From Chrysomallon squamiferum (Eukaryota; Mollusca; Gastropoda; Neomphalida; Peltospiridae): DNA of 64,000 nucleotides. The stretch's first letter is position 1; each line of letters begins with the position of its first letter. Of this stretch, positions 62,215 through 64,000 are shown piece by piece. The stretch is taken from the NCBI GenBank assembly GCA_012295275.1, contig CM022671.1, forward strand, positions 30,724,750 to 30,788,749, written 5' to 3'. Both the position numbers and the translations under genes were made by a program. The notes beneath the pieces were generated by a model. The model did no database searches and was not told the origin of the DNA. It worked only from the letters and a program-made list of their open reading frames with translations.

Positions 62215-63483
62215 TTAAAGAGATGTCGTGAAGACGTTCGAGCTCTGTGTCTGATTCGTGACCGTTTTTCTTTTACAACACGAAAATCGCGAAACCAAAG
62301 CTTCGCGGAATCGTCTCCCAAAGAGGCAGTAGAAGTAAAAATTGATAGAAGAATTCGAAACGTAAATCAGCTCGCTAGCCAGACTGAAATATCTGCACAT
62401 GTCGGGTTTGTTAGGGACTTGTTCTTTATCGACGTGGCACAGTTCTCTGTCAATCTGAAAAAACGTCAAGGAGACGCAGAATGAAAATACTATGGCCATC
62501 GTCATCGCCGTCACTCTGTCGGACATCCGAGAGTTGCCACCGGTCTTGCCGCTGCTGTTGCTGTTGCTGTTGCTGTTGTTCTCGAAGCACCTGCGTGACT
62601 TGTACAGTTTAACGATCACGCAGATATTTGGTGGTATCAGAAGTACAGGGGGCAAAAAAACGAGGAAAATGTTTCTAAGGTAATCGCTGTATATGTCGTA
62701 AAAGACTGTCGCCTGAGGCGAATGCGTCTGCTTCACTTCGACGAACTTCCAGCCGTTTGTGAGGGAATCCGTCTGGATGGTCTCGAGTCTGGAGACGAAC
62801 ATTCGTGGCATGTTAAAAATAACCGAAAACAAAAATATCGCGAGGCAGCAAATTCTGGCTCGTCTGACTGTGCACCAGGAAATGGCGTGCAGTGGGAACA
62901 CGACGACAATGAACCTCTCCGCTGTCAAAAGCGCAGTCGTGTACATGGCTCCAACATGGCCGATATGTTCAACGGGACGGATGATGACGTTAACGGGTAC
63001 AGAGTAAATGTTTTTGATTTCTTGAAGCGTCCAATAATCTTCCATTATGTTTTTCACGGATATAAATAAAATGTAGCGAATGAGGATTAACGAATCAAAG
63101 AATGCCAGACAGATGAGAATCACGCTACTGGATGACGTCATTTTTGATGACGTAAGAACAGTCACGGACACACAGTTTCCGATAAGACCTACCATGGCGA
63201 TTATGGAGCCGACGATAACTTTGAGTACCCAGCTGTAAAGAGTATTAACTAACGCAGGTTTGCCCCTTTCGTTCTTACCCGGTTGGATGTTGTCCGTGGT
63301 TTCTGTTATCGCGTCCATTGTTACGTCATCGACCCTCGAGGTGGTTGAGTGGTTCTCGAAAATGCCCAGCGATGAATTAGTATTACTTGTACTGGAGTTC
63401 CCTTCGACATCTTGGGCGTTTGTTATGTAAAATAATTCTATTGCGAAAAACAGCAAAGCGGAATATTTAAATACTTTCAACAT
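62215..63483 (-). CDS. Rhodopsin-family neuropeptide-type GPCR (FMRFamide-receptor-like)
   Basis: A single exon of 422 codons, ATG 63483-63481 to TAA 62217-62215. A hydrophobic signal-like start (about 1-23) precedes an extracellular tail with sequons at Asn29, Asn36 and Asn44. TM1 has GLIGN (Asn103 as N1.50) and TM2 has LAFFD (Asp130). TM3 ends TAERF (Arg190), a variant of the E/DRY motif. TM7 has SSINFYFYCLFGRRFR, the form typical of FMRFamide- and myosuppressin-type invertebrate peptide receptors. The third loop has an Asn/Ser repeat (NNSNSNSNSSGK). The cytoplasmic tail starts with a CCKRK cluster suited to palmitoylation. The Cys normally at 3.25 is Asn165, and no Cys lies in the second extracellular loop. 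The ligand cannot be assigned. Confidence 0.85.
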   Translation of the reverse strand: MLKVFKYSALLFFAIELFYITNAQDVEGNSSTSNTNSSLGIFENHSTTSRVDDVTMDAITETTDNIQPGKNERGKPALVNTLYSWVLKVIVGSIIAMVGLIGNCVSVTVLTSSKMTSSSSVILICLAFFDSLILIRYILFISVKNIMEDYWTLQEIKNIYSVPVNVIIRPVEHIGHVGAMYTTALLTAERFIVVVFPLHAISWCTVRRARICCLAIFLFSVIFNMPRMFVSRLETIQTDSLTNGWKFVEVKQTHSPQATVFYDIYSDYLRNIFLVFLPPVLLIPPNICVIVKLYKSRRCFENNSNSNSNSSGKTGGNSRMSDRVTAMTMAIVFSFCVSLTFFQIDRELCHVDKEQVPNKPDMCRYFSLASELIYVSNSSINFYFYCLFGRRFREALVSRFSCCKRKTVTNQTQSSNVFTTSL

Positions 63484-63670
63484 GGCTTGTCTTGATAACG
63501 TGTCTGCTCAGCTTGGCGTCTGATTGAGTTGTGTTGATGATATGCTATTCCCTGAATAAAGAAATGTTAACAGAAATCAGTCATAAAAATGTATCTTACT
63601 TATTCTTATTTGTTGCCTCGTTCTGTCTGTTTTCAAATTTTATACTTTATAATATACTGATTATTTCATC

Positions 63671-63817
<147 letters not shown>

Positions 63818-64000
63818 ATTTTATTGGCTTTATGCCTATACTACTCTTTTCTTTTTTCTTTCTATTATTTTTAATTCTAATGTATTTATTAATATATATA
63901 TAAAGTAGTTAATCTTACAACCACTTACACGATTTTGCTCTTTTAAATAAGCCTATGATTCAGAAAATATTTCAAACTTAAAAAAAAAAAAACACAAAAC

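Noticed and set aside
62492-63069. Plus-strand frames opposite the GPCR
   Set aside because: Shadows of the single-exon receptor gene.

Overview
This is a eukaryotic, AT-rich, intron-containing window. It is most likely from a lophotrochozoan animal, and I favour a mollusc. The support is indirect: a hillarin/KY-type LIM-transglutaminase-like gene, a GDPD1-type gene with introns of 0.3-1.4 kb, a FMRFamide-receptor-like GPCR, and a very high load of (GA)n/(CT)n, (AAT)n, (AAC)n and (TCTG/TCTA)n microsatellites. No bacterial operons, rRNA, CRISPR arrays or complete tRNAs were seen. Most long open frames outside the genes below are translated simple repeats.

Layout. Positions 1-18.9 kb contain no gene I can support; they hold old dispersed repeats, a degenerate ~80-bp minisatellite, a 178-bp tandem duplication and microsatellites. 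At 18,899-19,231 (minus strand) lies a well-formed LIM-domain first exon of a second hillarin-like gene; its remaining exons are not visible and should lie beyond the left edge. From 40,290 down to 25,638 (minus strand) I can reconstruct a complete seven-exon hillarin gene (946 aa: LIM, Ser/Pro-rich linker, coiled coil, transglutaminase-like domain, C-terminal KY-type repeats). Its 8.7-kb first intron contains, on the opposite strand, a beta-1,3-galactosyltransferase (GT31) coding region at 36,711-37,383 and a fold-back element at about 35,704-35,903.

Divergent to hillarin, two tandem plus-strand GDPD1-type lysophospholipase D genes follow: copy A (41,964-46,979; 313 aa) and copy B (52,621-58,661; 319 aa). 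Each has ten exons with matching phases, and seven internal exons have identical lengths. Copy A has every expected active-site residue. Copy B keeps an intact frame but has lost both catalytic histidines, the catalytic arginine and one metal ligand, so it looks like a pseudoenzyme. A single-exon rhodopsin-family neuropeptide-type GPCR (62,215-63,483, minus) ends the window.

Two structural themes stand out. The first is local duplication followed by divergence (two hillarin starts, two GDPDs). The second is enzyme folds that have apparently lost catalysis: GDPD copy B, and the hillarin transglutaminase-like domain, where all three triad positions are substituted. All exon boundaries were read by eye from GT/AG signals, phase closure and remembered family similarity; no search was run.
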